DNA of 64,000 nt from Dendrolimus kikuchii (GCA_019925095.2 CM034411.1:6301501-6365500), one strand, 5' to 3'. Counted from the stretch's first letter, positions 46,394-57,945 are shown. Translations and numbers: made by a program. Notes: generated by a model from the sequence alone, not told the origin.

Positions 46394-46398
<5 letters not shown>
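46171..46398 (+). mobile_element. LINE tail family T, copy 8
   Basis: An open frame to TGA 46380-46382 with VDGCRGCGRPRHTF and ARELA. It is bounded by TA-rich DNA on both sides (ACTATATATATATA left, a long TA/TGTA run right), consistent with insertion into a TA microsatellite, so the duplication cannot be delimited. Confidence 0.82.
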
Positions 46399-46440
<42 letters not shown>

Positions 46441-46456
46441 ATATATATATGTATAG
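46396..46456. repeat. (TA)n/(TGTA)n microsatellite
   Basis: About 60 bases of TA and TGTA units following LINE tail copy 8. Confidence 0.9.
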
Positions 46457-47720
46457 TTTTTTCCTGAATCGAATTGAGTTAATGAACTCCAACAATCCGT
46501 TGGTAGCAACACTACAATTAAAAATAAGATGCCTTAGAACGTAACTGTTTTTGGGACTTCGTCATAGATTAATACGACATAAAAGAGTTAATAAATGTTT
46601 CATGTCATTTTCTTACTTGGAGGAAAATAATAGTTGAACTATGTTTTATAACATTATATAATGCACCAGTATAAAAATTATCTATTTTATCAACTAAATA
46701 AATTAATTGTTATTGGCTTTCAGTTTTGTTGATTTCATTCAAAGTTACGTTCTAAAGACATTCTTAAATGTCAAATCAGGCTTTTTAGTTTGAGCTTATT
46801 ATAATTGCACACATACATAACGTTATACACCTGTTAAATAATGTAAGAATATATTTCATATATTTTACAATAATACAATAGTGTAGGGACATGCGCTGTC
46901 GTCGATGCACTTTCATTTTTTGTAACGAGGCAACAAAAGTTTTCTTGTTTATAATTCCATCAAGTAAGGTTAAGGATCTAACTGTAAGTGCGACAATAAG
47001 ACCGTCTCAGACTGTTCAAACCAGTGACGTCATAACTCCAGGGAGTCTTATTACGCATCCCCATGTCCCCGTCTAATCATAATAAAAACCCACGAACTGA
47101 GAGATATATACCTAAATTTATTGGAGGTAGTTTATTCTATTATTGTTCGTCTTATTTTGTTATTTACTGAGATAAGATGAGCTAGTTTGAAGTCTTGTGA
47201 TTAAAATAACTTTCATATTCATTACATATTACCCTAGACTATTAGTCTAATTGTAATTATTTATTGATTAATAATGCAAGTAATTATAAATAAAAACTTA
47301 AATAATTCTCAGATTTTATATCTGCTATATTCTATTAATAAGGCTGACTTGCACACAGCTACTTGTATAGAAGGAAGCTTTGTATTACTACTACGTTTTG
47401 CAAAAAAAAAACAAAATTTCACCATGGCAAATTTGCTGTGCAGATCTACTACACGTCTTTATTACTCATGATGTTATCTATGATTTATAAACAATCTCTA
47501 TAACCGACTGATTTAAAACTTTACTCGTCCAGTTCGATTCCTGTCTTGGTAGATTTTGTAAACGGTCTTTCCATTTTTACTTTGAACTGGGCGTTTGTTC
47601 TCGTCCCAGAGTAATCCGTTGTATTTTCGTTACAATACAAGTGACACTTGCTCAGCTTGGGGATATACGATGTGTGTTTGTCTACTGATAATATTATATT
47701 AATACTTTTGTTTGTTCCAG

Positions 47721-47822
47721 GCGGATGCCAGCACGGCATTCCTGCGTGCTGCGCGTGCTGGTCAAATAGAGAAGATCATCAGCCTATTGGAACAAGGTGT
47801 CGATATCAACGTTAGTAATGCT
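47721..47822 (+). CDS. Ank2: Ankyrin-2-like, second coding exon
   Basis: 34 codons, phase 0 at both ends, with a TTCCAG acceptor and a GTAAGT donor. It encodes the segment before and into the first ankyrin repeat: FLRAARAGQIEKIISLLEQG, then DINVSNA. The FLRAARAG motif and the spacing to NGLNA in the next exon are characteristic of the N-terminus of ankyrins and closest to insect Ank2. The exon is more GC-rich than the surrounding intron. Adjacent introns are 19.7 and 6.9 kb. Confidence 0.93.
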
Positions 47823-47975
47823 GTAAGTCATTTCATTTAATCTTATCATACGGATGGCATACATTACACTAACACGGTCACAGTTTTGCACACATCAGCA
47901 AGTTCCGTGAGGAACGAATGTATGAACTACTGTGGAGTACCCGCCTAAGCCGTAGCCTACTATATCAGGACGAAA

Positions 47976-48340
47976 CGTAGTCTTTTTTTAAATGATAAAT
48001 AGGTTTGCGTTTCACCACGAGCACGAATAACGTTGGACGGTAATGCGGTCGAAGATGAAACACGCTTACCTAGATAATACCTATTCACACGAGACTTGAA
48101 GATACCCAGATTATACTTTTCGGGAAACACGGACTCTGGTAGTGCATTCCACCACTCTGCCGTATGTAGAAGGAAGGTGGATTCCAAACGCATCATTCAC
48201 ACTGGTGATGTTTTCACTGTGAAACGATGGGGTAGACCAGAACGCCTTGTTGTCCAAAGATGGAATGGTATACTGAGAATCAGGTCAAACAGTTCAACCG
48301 CACACTGTCCGAAATTAATTCTATAAAAAAACCGTTTATT
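47976..48340 (-). repeat. LINE family W C-terminus
   Basis: On the - strand: a LLHTAEWWNALPESVFP section, then GIFKSRVNRYYLGKR, a stop, and a short 3' end with AAACGCAAACCTATTTATCA. The W-N-x-L-P motif and FK.RVN are typical of LINE C-termini. The copy is 5'-truncated and carries at least one frame break. Confidence 0.65.
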
Positions 48341-48829
48341 ACTCTAGTTCTACTGTTTATGCAATACTGCTCCCATTTCTGGGATTGTGTTCCTTAGTAT
48401 CAGTTACTCTCACTTGACTTCATACAACCAGAGCCGAACGGTCTATATTGTCAACAATCCCGAACTTACAGACTGTGTGGGGCATTCTAGTTCACGGGTA
48501 ATGCGGGTTCAATTTGTGGACTGTATGGGAGAGATATGACTTAGATCCTTGCACTAGAAAAATAGAAGCTCCAACAACCTTGAAGTCCGCCCTCTTCTGG
48601 CTCGGTTTATGTTGCACACGGGAACAGCATACCGCACTAAATTCCACTATCAAGCTTACACTGCTCACGAGGTCTTATCTAAGACAAAGTACGGCCAGTA
48701 TTTAAAATAAGTTAATAAATAAGTGTGTCTTGGTCAAAACGTTGACAGGAAGTGTCCAAAAATGGCTGCCCTTACCCAGCAGTGCGTTTTTCGTCGCCTC
48801 ACAGAGAAATAGGGTAGACAACAAAATTG

Positions 48830-49110
48830 ATGGAGTGATGTTCTACCTACTACAGGCAAGGACCTTATACCCGACATGGGGGGTTCTCCGAATACCTTAA
48901 CCGGTTCGGGTTGAAAGAGGACCCCGCATGTATCTGCGATCCGCAAGAAACTGAGTCAGTTCCGCACCTCCTCTTTAGTTGCCCGGGAGCGTAACTACCT
49001 CGAATGCAAACTAAAGATATAAGTAAAATATAGTAGCATGAGAGACCTCATGAGCAAACGGCACGACGAGGATTTTATGGCGTACTGCACTAAAATAGTT
49101 AGAGCTGTAA
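48830..49110 (+). repeat. LINE C-terminal relic with Cys/His motif
   Basis: The + strand reads, with breaks, TWGVLRIP-like sequence and then, in another frame, a HGGFSEYLNRFGL section, CICDPQE, VPHLLFSCPG. This is the C-x-C...H...C knuckle that ends R1, I and related LINE polyproteins. Several stops are present. It is followed by AT-rich sequence. Confidence 0.5.
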
Positions 49111-50164
49111 TAAAAATAAATAGAGATATATAACGTACGTATTGGTTATATAATATAGATTATATAATACAAACGTAGTAAAACATAGCATATAATAAGA
49201 TAAAAAGGTTAGTGTCAGCAAATAAATATATGTAAACAGTGTGTAAGAGCTGTTATCGACAGTACCACTGTCTTTAAATACAATAGATAAATAGTAAAAA
49301 TATAAACAGATACATAAGAATAAGGAAAAAGTACAATAGAACAAATAAATGATAAGCTAGCAAATAAGATAAATAGCAATAGATAAATTATTAAAAGTAA
49401 ATAGCATTATATAAATTAGAATAGTAAGTCAGTAGAATGTTTAGATTTCAAAATTGTAGTTAAATGTATGTATTGAAAAATAAATTTCGCAATATGAAAG
49501 AAAAGAAAAACACAAAAAACATGCAAAAAAATACCCTGACAAGCGTATGCGTCAGAAGGAGAATTTAAAAAAAAAATAGGCAAGGACCGAACAGACGGTC
49601 CTAAAATTTTTATCCTTTGAAGAGATGTTGGCTCTATATGTGTGTTCTACACTCCAGTTGACTATAATTTTAACATTAAGAATAAGATTTTGTCCTTTGT
49701 AAGAAAACGTCAGCTTCAAAGTTCTAATCCAATCCGGCTTAGTGTTTCACGTCAAACCATTGTCTAACAAATTTTGAACAGATAAGCGCAGCTCCGGTGT
49801 CTTTAACAAAGTTAAATTTAATTTGAATTCACGACGAAGCAAATGACAAGTTGAGAACTAGATCAATTTGGTTCTCAGTCAAACAGGATTATATCCCGTT
49901 TTTGAAGCCATTCGAGCGAAGAAATAATTTGTATCAAAGGATTTTTTATCACTATGGCGATTTAGTGAGGTAACGTACCCAGCCTTCTGGGCACGTTACC
50001 CATTGATTTTGAAGAATTAGGCTCAGTATTCAGCTTATGGTTTTAAGGGGTTATAGATAGAATACAAAATAAATTAAGTTTCTTTCATTGTACTAGTTTA
50101 TCATTTCATCTAGAAATAAAAATGATTTTCTAAAAAAAAAATCAACTGTTTTTTTTCTTGCATT

Positions 50165-50390
50165 AATACAACAGAGGTTAACTTTGCCTATGAACATTTG
50201 CAACATCACAGGTGCTTACAATATGCTGCCGGCTTGAAAATGGGCACTGGAACCTAGCCACTAATGGGAGAACAACACTCCAGACTGTAGTCAATGGTGG
50301 TATATTCTACGCCATGGGTGGTTACTGCCGGGCCGTGGGTAGTTTTGTCGCATCTTACGACAATCCGCCGGCCACAGGAATTAATTTTAG
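50165..50390 (-). mobile_element. SINE-like family S, copy 10, interrupted at its head
   Basis: A diverged reverse copy from TTGCATTAATACAACAGAGG to CCGCCGGCCACAGGAATT. Its head end is cut by LINE tail copy 9, inserted at 50400. Confidence 0.65.
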
Positions 50391-50399
50391 TATGAATAT

Positions 50400-50637
50400 G
50401 CAAAAGTGGATGGATGCAGAAGTCGTGGAAGGCCACGACACACCTTCCATGATCAAATTGATCGTGTACTAGCAGAAGGTGATGTCAGGAGCCTTAAGAA
50501 CAGACGAGCGTGCATGACAAGAGTTATGAATGTCAAAGCAGCAAGTGAGGTGTGTAAGAATAAGCCTAAATGGCGCTCTGTTGTTCGTGCCTACCCCGCA
50601 AGGGAACTGGCATCAAGTTATGTATGTATGTATATAT
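50400..50637 (+). mobile_element. LINE tail family T, copy 9, with TSD
   Basis: It runs from GCAAAAGTGGATGG to an ATGT/ATAT tail. The duplication GTATGAATAT is at 50390-50399 and 50638-50647. The normal GCGTGA end has become GCATCA, so the family stop codon is lost and the frame runs on to 50711. Confidence 0.85.
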
Positions 50638-51989
50638 GTATGAATATAGAACACACCAACAATTCATGTTTTGTGAGAAAAAACGTCTATTGTGCGGCAA
50701 TCTGTTGCTAACTAATAGCAGCTATAAAGTACGCCACTATATTGGGGTAAAAGGCCTATAAAAAACTTTGGACGTATTAATTTTATTAATGTCCTTCAAT
50801 TTATGTGGCCATTACAGACGGACGGTGGGACTGGATTTTTATTATAGCTCTAACTGCTCGCGGTTTAAAGGAAATATTTATGACCGTTCAGCATGCTGCT
50901 AAGGAAATATTAGCTTTTAATTGGATCTGGTAAAAGTTTATGTACTTTTGTATGTAGATGTTATAAATAAGCTAATTATACAGTTCTTAGCACCTACGGC
51001 CTTACTTATAATAATCTCGTTAAGAAACGATTAGCCATCTCTTAAGTAAAGGAATCAGAATCAGACCCTAATCAATTAATATCTTTTTTTTTCACTTATA
51101 AACGTGTATTACCTGTTGTTTACCCAAAATATTCGACTAAAGAGGAGTTTATGGGTAAGATTTTCACTAATCAGTTGCTGAGCAGTTTCTTTAAATTTAA
51201 GTAACGATTATAAGTAAGGCCTCTATTGGTTATCGTTTTTGGGGAAACCGAGTCTTTATTGGTTGCTCAAATATAAAACCTTTCACTCATGCGCGCACAT
51301 AAATGTACACATCCGCACACAAAGCATACGCGCTGACATGCATACAAAAATTCTTGAATTGTAATTTTATATTTTAAAATTACGAACGTCACTAAATTTA
51401 ATGCTAGAAGATGTATTTAACCTACGTCTATAAAATACTAAGTTAATCATAATTTAATAATATCAAGCGGATGCTAAAGCCGATCATGCAAAATTATGCC
51501 AAAGGCTTTGGCCTACATTGGCAACGTTCCAACGTTTAGCCATTTGCACCGACATTGAACGATCCTTGTTCATTAAAGCCAACTGACGCCAGGCCAAACT
51601 CCTATTAGTATTAAGATTTTGCTGACGTTATGGCAAAAGTATGAGAGTTTCTAATGTCCTTAATATCTTAAATTCATTATTTTTATTGCGTAAATATGTT
51701 TTATTTTATAAATCTGATTCAGTATTGTGCTGTATAATAGTTTTTGGTATTTTAAATTCAATTCTTTTTGTTGGTAAAATCAACAATAAAATTTTATTCT
51801 ATAGAAAAACACAATTAAATACTAAAACTAAACTACAGTATGAAAAATAAACCTAAAATTAAAAAGTAGAAATAAATAAAAAAGGGGCATAATTATAGAT
51901 AAAATATTGGTCCCACACCAATTTAACGTCTATAAGAAACAATCTGCAAATATAAAATTATACTAATAATTTAATTAAACTAACTATCC

Positions 51990-52160
51990 CATCCACAAAT
52001 TAAGTCACATGAATTTCATGATTTTTTGACCTCTCCCTCGTCCTTGTCACAACTGGCCACATTCGTGAGACTCCGCCTTCCCTAGTGTGAGATCACATAT
52101 TTTGCAATTTTACATCACTAAATTATTAAATTAAAACAGCAGTTCCTTAATTAGTTTCTT
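51990..52160 (+). mobile_element. MITE-like family M, copy 2 (uninterrupted)
   Basis: Collinear with 6790-6913 joined to 7227-7260: GTCACATGAATTTCATGATT, ATTCGTGAGACTCC, TGTGAGATCACATATTTTGC, then AAATTATTAAATTAA. It supplies the empty site for family S copy 4. Confidence 0.65.
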
Positions 52161-52844
52161 CCGTTTAATTTTTTAAAAATAATTTACAATATTTAAAATA
52201 ATAACAAATTGAAAAGTGATCCACAATTGACGGAGAAATCGCTAAATAAACGTATAAAAAAACAGAAAACCTTCTTTTCGAGTCAGTTAAAAATGTTCCC
52301 AAGCGGGTCGTGTTTGGGAACTTTTTTAAAGGCACCTTTTTGACTTTGACCTTGTCTAGGACATCGTCTAGGTCTAGTCGATTACGTAAACTAGGCTATA
52401 TAAGACAACACAACAACCTATCCAATTAAGTTTTCTTAGATTGAAAAAAGAACAAATTTTTATACAAAAATATTTTGTTCTAGATTTTTCTTTATATCTG
52501 CATATTAGTTTTGGTTATAAGGTCCTGGTGTTGCGATAATATAACATTTGTGGGGAGCCGAACTTTAGAAAAATATATTCTACGATATCAATGCTTTTAT
52601 TTCATTTTCAACCTCAAAACAATTTCAATCATCAACTTAACACTTCACTCTAACCTTTACAGATACACAAATTGTGGTGTGTGTGGTGGTTTATGCAAAT
52701 CCACCGATTTGCATAAACGGTCGGTATCTCAAGTGGCGCCATCTTTAAACAGCGAATGTAAACCGAAACAAGGTTTTCATATATACAACAACTACTTATT
52801 TTCATGACTGTCGCAGTTATACATCTTATTAAATACTTAGATTA

Positions 52845-53640
52845 ATACATGAAGCAAAAACTTTGTACCCCTTTTTACGAAAATTGCACGGACGGAGGAG
52901 TATGAAATTTCCCACACTTATAGTTTATATAGAGAAGAAGCGACGAATGCTATTTTTTTTTTAATTATGCATAAAAAATACATATGATCAATAAAAAATA
53001 GTAGAAGTGAAACTTCAACGGACAAGTGGAAAAACGAATCGCAATAAAATTTTAACTTGAAGTTTTACGGGCAGGTTATTAAATTGGACAAGTACATTAA
53101 CAATCTGCCCGTAAAACATCAAGTTAAAACTTTGTTGCGATTCGTTTTTCCGCTTGTCCGTTGAAGTTTCACTTCTACTATGTGTCCCAGCACACATTTC
53201 GATTTTTTGCAGGTGTACTGCAAATTATGATTTGGTTAGAATAGGTACATTTTAATTAATGCATTTTTTATTTAAACAAAAAAATATTTTATCAAACTAA
53301 AAAACTGAATTCGATCCGGAACCAATAAATACATCGATAGACTACTCTAACATTATGCCTCCTCTCACCACGTCTAGTCTAAATTTATGCCGCTCTTCTA
53401 CGCGGCCGTAACGCTTTTTCGTGACCGAAAAATCCTAAGACCCCGTCTATATAGAAGTTTCACTTCAAAAACATTGCACATGTATTTGACACACACACGC
53501 ATATATACTCTTTTATTAAAGTTTATTGTTAAAGTCATTCAGTGTGGCGAATTCTGTGATTATAGAAGTATAGTCTTTGACAACAAATTATTGTGGTCGA
53601 ATTTCGACCGCGGGCGACCACTACTAATCTATTAAATTAT
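52845..53640 (-). repeat. Interspersed family G, copy 3, split by a 466-bp insert
   Basis: On the - strand the family runs from 53632 (GGTCGCC... side) to about 53467, then resumes at 53000 and goes on to 52845 (CATAATTAAAAAA, GAGGAGTATGAAATTTC side). The insert at 53001-53466 is bounded at both ends by GAAGTGAAACTTC words in opposite orientation. Confidence 0.65.
53001..53178. mobile_element. Foldback MITE with 75-bp arms flanked by TA
   Basis: The left arm GTAGAAGTGAAACTTCAACG, GACAAGTGGAAAAACGAATC, through CTTGAAGTTTTACGGGCAG, is matched in reverse by the right arm, with only about five mismatches in 75. The loop is about 28 bases. TA lies on both sides (52999-53000 and 53179-53180), as with mariner-type targets. 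It forms the left part of the insert in family G copy 3. Confidence 0.75.
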
Positions 53641-54019
53641 GGCATTATTACATGATTAAATACTACAACTATAGTTTCATGACATCTCTTATAAACACAT
53701 ATTAGCTGACACATATTTTAAGATTCCAACACATTTTATATCTTCTCACTGTGCTTGTCAGGTGTTTCGCGTAAACTATTTCTTCGAATTCAGCAAAGTC
53801 TATCCCATTTGCTAGTATAACAAGTATCGCGCATTTATTAAAAGCAATATCGTGGGTAATGCTGATATTAGATGGATCAACGAAACTAAATCAATCCGGT
53901 TGAAAGATACAGACCTGAAAGGACACGACGGTATTCGATGCCATTGAATGATTCAAGTTTGTTTTGATATGGATGGTTGGTTAATTCATCCAAATTGAAA
54001 GACAGAAATGAAACGTCTA

Positions 54020-54440
54020 GTATCGGTGTCCAATCACAGTCCACTGCTGGACATAGGCCTCCCTCAGTCGGCGCCACTCATCCCTGTCCTCTGACTTTCT
54101 CATCCAGCGCCTACCGGCGACCTCGCGCAGGTTGTCAGTCTATCGGGCTAGAGGGCGTCCGATACTACGTTTATCAAGACGCAGTCTCCATTCCAGGACT
54201 TGTCTGCTCCATCGGCCATCTCTCCTGCGGCAGACGTGACGGGCCCACTGCCACTACAACGTGCTAATTTAGCGAGCTATGTCAGTTACCTAGGTGCTCT
54301 TACGGATATTCTCATTTCTAATTCTATCCATAAGAGAAACACCCAACATAGCTTGTTCCATAGCCCGTAGAGCGACTTGAAACTGTGGACCAATCCTGCT
54401 GTCAGTGTCTACGTAGCGACCCCGTAGGTCAGGACAGCGA
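54020..54440 (-). repeat. RTE-like LINE C-terminus
   Basis: On the - strand, with breaks: a GPVTSAAGEMADGADKSW section and PAVDCDWTPI near the end. This is the layout of lepidopteran RTE C-termini (GHVCRR..DGRWG, then GRP, then a final WTV-like end). The GC content is higher than the intron's. It carries several stops and frameshifts. Confidence 0.6.
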
Positions 54441-54700
54441 GGACGCACTGCTCAAAGACTTTCATCTTCAAGCATTACGGTTCGTATCGTATCAAGCATT
54501 GGTGTCGTGAAGAAACATATTACAAAAATGGTGTCACAGAATTCTTTCAAGGCTGGCAGCACGATGGTAACCAATTTCCATCATGTACACCGTCAACGCC
54601 TGCTACGTACTCCAATTATAAAGAAAAGTTTAGATTTAAGTGACTCGTAACAAATTCATGGTACGGGCCTATTAAGATAACATAGATTTTTTGTTCACAG

Positions 54701-54880
54701 AACGGTCTAAATGCTATCCATCTCGCATCCAAAGATGGTCATGTGGAAGTCGTGCGAGAACTCCTAGATCGTGGTGCTGCAATTGATGCCGCTACCAAGA
54801 AAGGCAATACTGCTCTCCACATCGCTTCTCTTGCTGGTCAGGAGGCTGTAGTGAAACTATTGGTCCAAAATGGAGCTCAG
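54701..54880 (+). CDS. Ank2: Ankyrin-2-like, third coding exon (ANK repeats 1-2)
   Basis: 60 codons, phase 0, with a TTCACAG acceptor and a GTAAAT donor. It encodes the first ankyrin repeat ([26 protein letters not shown]) and most of the second ([20 protein letters not shown]). The helix-turn-helix signature [10 protein letters not shown] is fully conserved. These repeats stack into the solenoid that binds membrane proteins. I stopped the exon at 54880 because the next ankyrin residues expected ([12 protein letters not shown]) are found at 62348, although the first intron codons happen also to read VN. Confidence 0.95.
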
Positions 54881-55297
54881 GTAAATATATCAAACACTAT
54901 TTCGGTAAAAGACTATTTATTCCTATAGGCGATATTTTGCAAGAGAAATAACACTGTAGTTTTTTTAATCTTACTGTCTTAACTTAATATCCCTGCTACA
55001 TTGCTAACATGAAACACACAAGGTTTACGAAGTCTGCAATCAGTGAACACACGCGGGATAAACTCAACCATCACATTCGATAAACCAACAATCCTCGCAA
55101 AAGAGAATCGTTTCATACCTAAAGTGATGCGTGGGGCTATTGAAATCAACCATATTTCAATAGAGGTTTGGCACGTATCACCTGTTTAGGATGCGATAAT
55201 GAAAACTATTAAGACCCTAACCCAGCAAAAAGCGACTGCCAGACCTCAAAACACTGAGCTCTTTCTGCGTGCACCTTAACACAAACCAACTTTATTG

Positions 55298-55462
55298 TAC
55301 TAGCAGAAGGTGATGTCAGGAGCCTTAAGAACAGACGAGCGTGCATGACAAGAGTTATGAATGTCAAAGAAGCAAGTGAGGTGTGTAAGAATAAGCCTAA
55401 ATGGCGCTCTGTTGTTTTTGCCTACCCCGCAAGGGAACTGGCGTGAAGTTATGTATGTATGT
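55298..55462 (+). mobile_element. LINE tail family T, copy 10, with TSD
   Basis: 165 bp from TACTAGCAGAAGGTGATGTC to an ATGTATGTATGT tail. The frame is open to the family TGA. The duplication AACTTTATTG is at 55288-55297 and 55463-55472. Confidence 0.87.
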
Positions 55463-55528
55463 AACTTTATTGACAATTTATTTTTATTTTACCTCCTACC
55501 CATTTTAATTTTAATATTATATAAAATT

Positions 55529-55640
55529 ACTAGCTGTACCCGGCAGACGTTATCGTGCTTTACAATATAAAAATCTAGAACCCGATTGCAGCGCCATCTA
55601 CCAGGACCAAATGTTAATCTGAACTATTCTCGAATAATAT
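55529..55640 (-). repeat. Truncated relative of the 14801 element
   Basis: ACTAGCTGTACCCGGCAGAC, AACCCGATTGCAGCGCCATC and CTATTCTCGAAT match the left end of 14801-15812. It then stops and abuts family P. Confidence 0.6.
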
Positions 55641-55649
55641 AAAATTATT

Positions 55650-55945
55650 AGAGCTAGGCATGTTGTTGAAGAGTTTCTTGCGCCAGTTCTCTTCAAGCTA
55701 CAACATGTTGCGAAGCGGTGGTAAATTAGATTAGACTCCCATAGAGTCAATAATAACCATAAAAAAAATTAAAACTAAATAATTAAAATGAACAAGTTGG
55801 CGGTAAGCTAAATAAAACTTTAACAATACTCATTGATACTTGACATCTTTGCCTTCCGTGATCACGACTATGAAAAGAGGGTGAAACGTCGGAATATTAA
55901 AAAATCAAATAAATTACCACGCTTAAAACCGTTAAAAAGGAGTTT
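55650..55945 (+). repeat. Family P, copy 2, with degenerate hammerhead-like core
   Basis: TTGCGCCAGTTCTCTTCAAG, then CTCATTGATACTTGACATC, and a core GTGATCACGACTATGAAAAG plus AGGGTGAAACGTCGG at 55858-55893. The stem is weakened relative to copy 4. Confidence 0.5.
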
Positions 55946-55989
55946 TATTATGTATACTAGTCGCGAAAAGTTAAGAAAATTTTATACAA

Positions 55990-56228
55990 TGCATTTCTCA
56001 TGAACGTTTCTCTTGCGCAGTGTTCTTTACGTTGCGAATGTTCTCCCAGTTATCGTTTTCGTACTGCGCTACAATATGGGGGTTTTTAAAAAGGGTGTCA
56101 TCAAAATCGTCGACACTGGCAGCGCCTTTGTGACATCTTTGCTGTTACAAACATCCATGGGCAGCGGAAACCGCTTTCCATCAGGTAGGCCGTCAGTCTG
56201 TCAGCTGTACTCCAGCTATAAAAAATGC
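55990..56228 (+). repeat. LINE family L 3' end with coding remnant
   Basis: It is collinear with 37310-37520 in the opposite sense: TTTTAAAAAGGGTGTCATCA, ACTGGCAGCGCCTTTGTGAC, AACATCCATGGGCAGCGG, CATCAGGTAGGCCGTCAG, and an end CAGCTATAAAAAATG. The C-terminal coding part is mutated. Confidence 0.58.
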
Positions 56229-56239
56229 ATATAGAATCG

Positions 56240-56468
56240 GTCATGGGTTAAACCATCTATTAATCTAGTTCACTTGAACGCAAAAGCTCTGGGTTTGATT
56301 CCTAGCATGGTAAATTTAGTAAACGAATTCTCCGTTATTTATTATGGTCTGGGTGTTTAGAACCGGACACAAAGTGGTACGTTGTATATTACTCATTAAA
56401 CAGGCGTAACTTTTTCAACTTGGGAAAATACAATGTGTTCGTTGGTCTGCCTATTTAAAAAAAAATTA
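56240..56468 (+). mobile_element. tRNA-derived SINE, copy 2
   Basis: It is collinear with 2163-2400: GGGTTTGATTCCTAGCATGG (B-box-like, decayed), TTATTTATTATGGTCTGGGT, GTGGTACGTTGTATATTAC and an end with GTCTGCCTATTTAAAAAAAA. Confidence 0.55.
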
Positions 56469-56779
56469 CACACAAACACTACAGGAAGCTGGAAACCCGT
56501 GAAATGAAATGGCACATAAAGTACATTAAAACCAATGTAACCAGTGAGCATGGCATCAAACATCAATAAACCATTTGCGTGGCGAACTTTAAACAGAAAT
56601 TAATGATCTATCAAATCGAAATGTTTGCTTTCATCGTTCACGTAAAAAGCTTTTAGGGTCAGCTTCCAGAACACGCGATGCGATGCCAAAAAATACCAAC
56701 GACTAATTACCGGGTTCTGTATTTTACGATCCACTCTTTTACTCTAGCATTGGTAGAAAATGGGTATTTCCTGTATAGA

Positions 56780-56850
56780 ATTTATATCCAATTTCGACGT
56801 TTCGACCACTTTTCAGTAGTTGTGCCCACGGCTATTGATCAGCTAAGTGT
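56780..56850 (-). repeat. Family P core fragment, copy 3
   Basis: Reverse complement of a CTACTGAAAAGTGGTCGAAA and CGTCGAAATTGG core. Only the core region is recognisable. Confidence 0.45.
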
Positions 56851-57689
56851 CTAGTCTTCCACTAACCGGATGAATAATAATTGTAATCGTTCGGATAGCG
56901 GACGAATATTATTCATCCGCTTAGTGGACGACGCAAAGCAAATAAAATGACGCACTGACAACGGATAAAACGTAGTTTTAATTATGTTTACTAATCGAAA
57001 AACAGGAAGTATTTGTAGTCAATAGAAGGGAAAGATAGGTCCCTCATTAATTTTTAGGCTTCGTGAAAAAACTGTGGAAGTGGTACGGTGGGCGGGAATA
57101 AATACGTTTATTGTCCAATATCGGAATGGCAGGTTTCATAAATTGGTAATTCTGATGAGCAAATTTTCGCACCATATTATCTTTTACGGACAGTATATGG
57201 TATAACACAATACATACTTTCCTGTAAGGAATCAAACCCACGTCATTTGGATAAGGCGCGTTTATCCTATAAAGTTACTACAACAATTACGGGCGAATAC
57301 ATGACAGGCGGAAATATTCATTTTTCTCGCATTTAATAGCTTCAACACAGTGGAAGTGAGGTTTTATTGTGATGTGCTTTGTTTTCCATGACGTGATATG
57401 ATTTCGATGATGGGTATACTTTTGACTGTTTAATAGCCGGATACCAAACGTCCTTCACATTACATCTGCAACCTTGTGAAGAAATTAACGCATTTGACTA
57501 AAGTGGTCTGAAAAATACCGCCATAGCAACCTTCAACACGTTCCATTAGTAGCTCACAACGCCCAAAATGCTCAGTTAGCCGTTTCACAAAGCGACCACG
57601 GTCGTAGTGGTCGTGGCGAAAACTTCACTAATGACGTCATCATTTTTAATCACACACCGCTCACATCGACCCATGTCAAGAGGTGGGTC

Positions 57690-57945
57690 GAATAGTCGTT
57701 CCACTTGGGTTTACGAATGTAATGCCGGCAAGCAAGTGGAACGGGAAAAATCGTGGTCGTTTGAGTCCCAAATGGAACGTAGCCCTTGAGTGTCGCGCCG
57801 TAGCACGTAAAAGAAGGATGTATTGTGTGAAGGATGACATGATGATTTGTGGTGTGACAGAGGACGTATGTCAGAATAGAGGAGTGTGGAACTAAAAGAT
57901 GTATTGTGCCAACCCCAAACAATTGGGAGAAGGTGAATGAAGAGA
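57690..57945 (+). repeat. RTE-like LINE C-terminus (second type)
   Basis: The + strand reads a MICGVTEDVCQNRGVWN section in one frame, then, past a stop, ANPKQLGEGE. This resembles the conserved ends of RTE-type polyproteins (GRPK, MxxCGVTEDxxxDRxxW, ADPxxxGE). Frame breaks are present. Confidence 0.62.

Larger units (their letters stand above)
27983..47720 (+). other. Ank2 intron 1 (19.7 kb)
   Basis: GT at 27983-27984 and a TTTGTTCCAG acceptor ending at 47720. The first part, 28000-33330, contains almost no recognisable repeat and no coding sense, and is a candidate for cis-regulatory DNA. From 33340 on it is dense in repeats listed separately. Stretches such as 34140-35035, 37760-39220, 41000-41440, 42320-42950 and 46460-47720 are AT-rich, with nothing I could identify. 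Confidence 0.7.
47823..54700 (+). other. Ank2 intron 2 (6.9 kb)
   Basis: GTAAGT to TTCACAG. It holds LINE relics, a family S/T nest, a MITE paralogue and the interrupted family G copy, listed separately. The pieces 49120-50160 and 50650-51985 are AT-rich with nothing identified. Confidence 0.8.

Noticed and set aside
46321..46512. Frame encoding a run of Tyr/Ile (YIYIYIYI)
   Set aside because: It is a translation of the (TA)n microsatellite.
54881..54928. Extension of Ank2 exon 3 past 54880 (the frame stays open for 16 codons)
   Set aside because: The extra codons do not fit ankyrin repeats, a GT donor is at 54881, and the next expected residues are encoded at 62348. That the intron starts with codons for VN is a coincidence.
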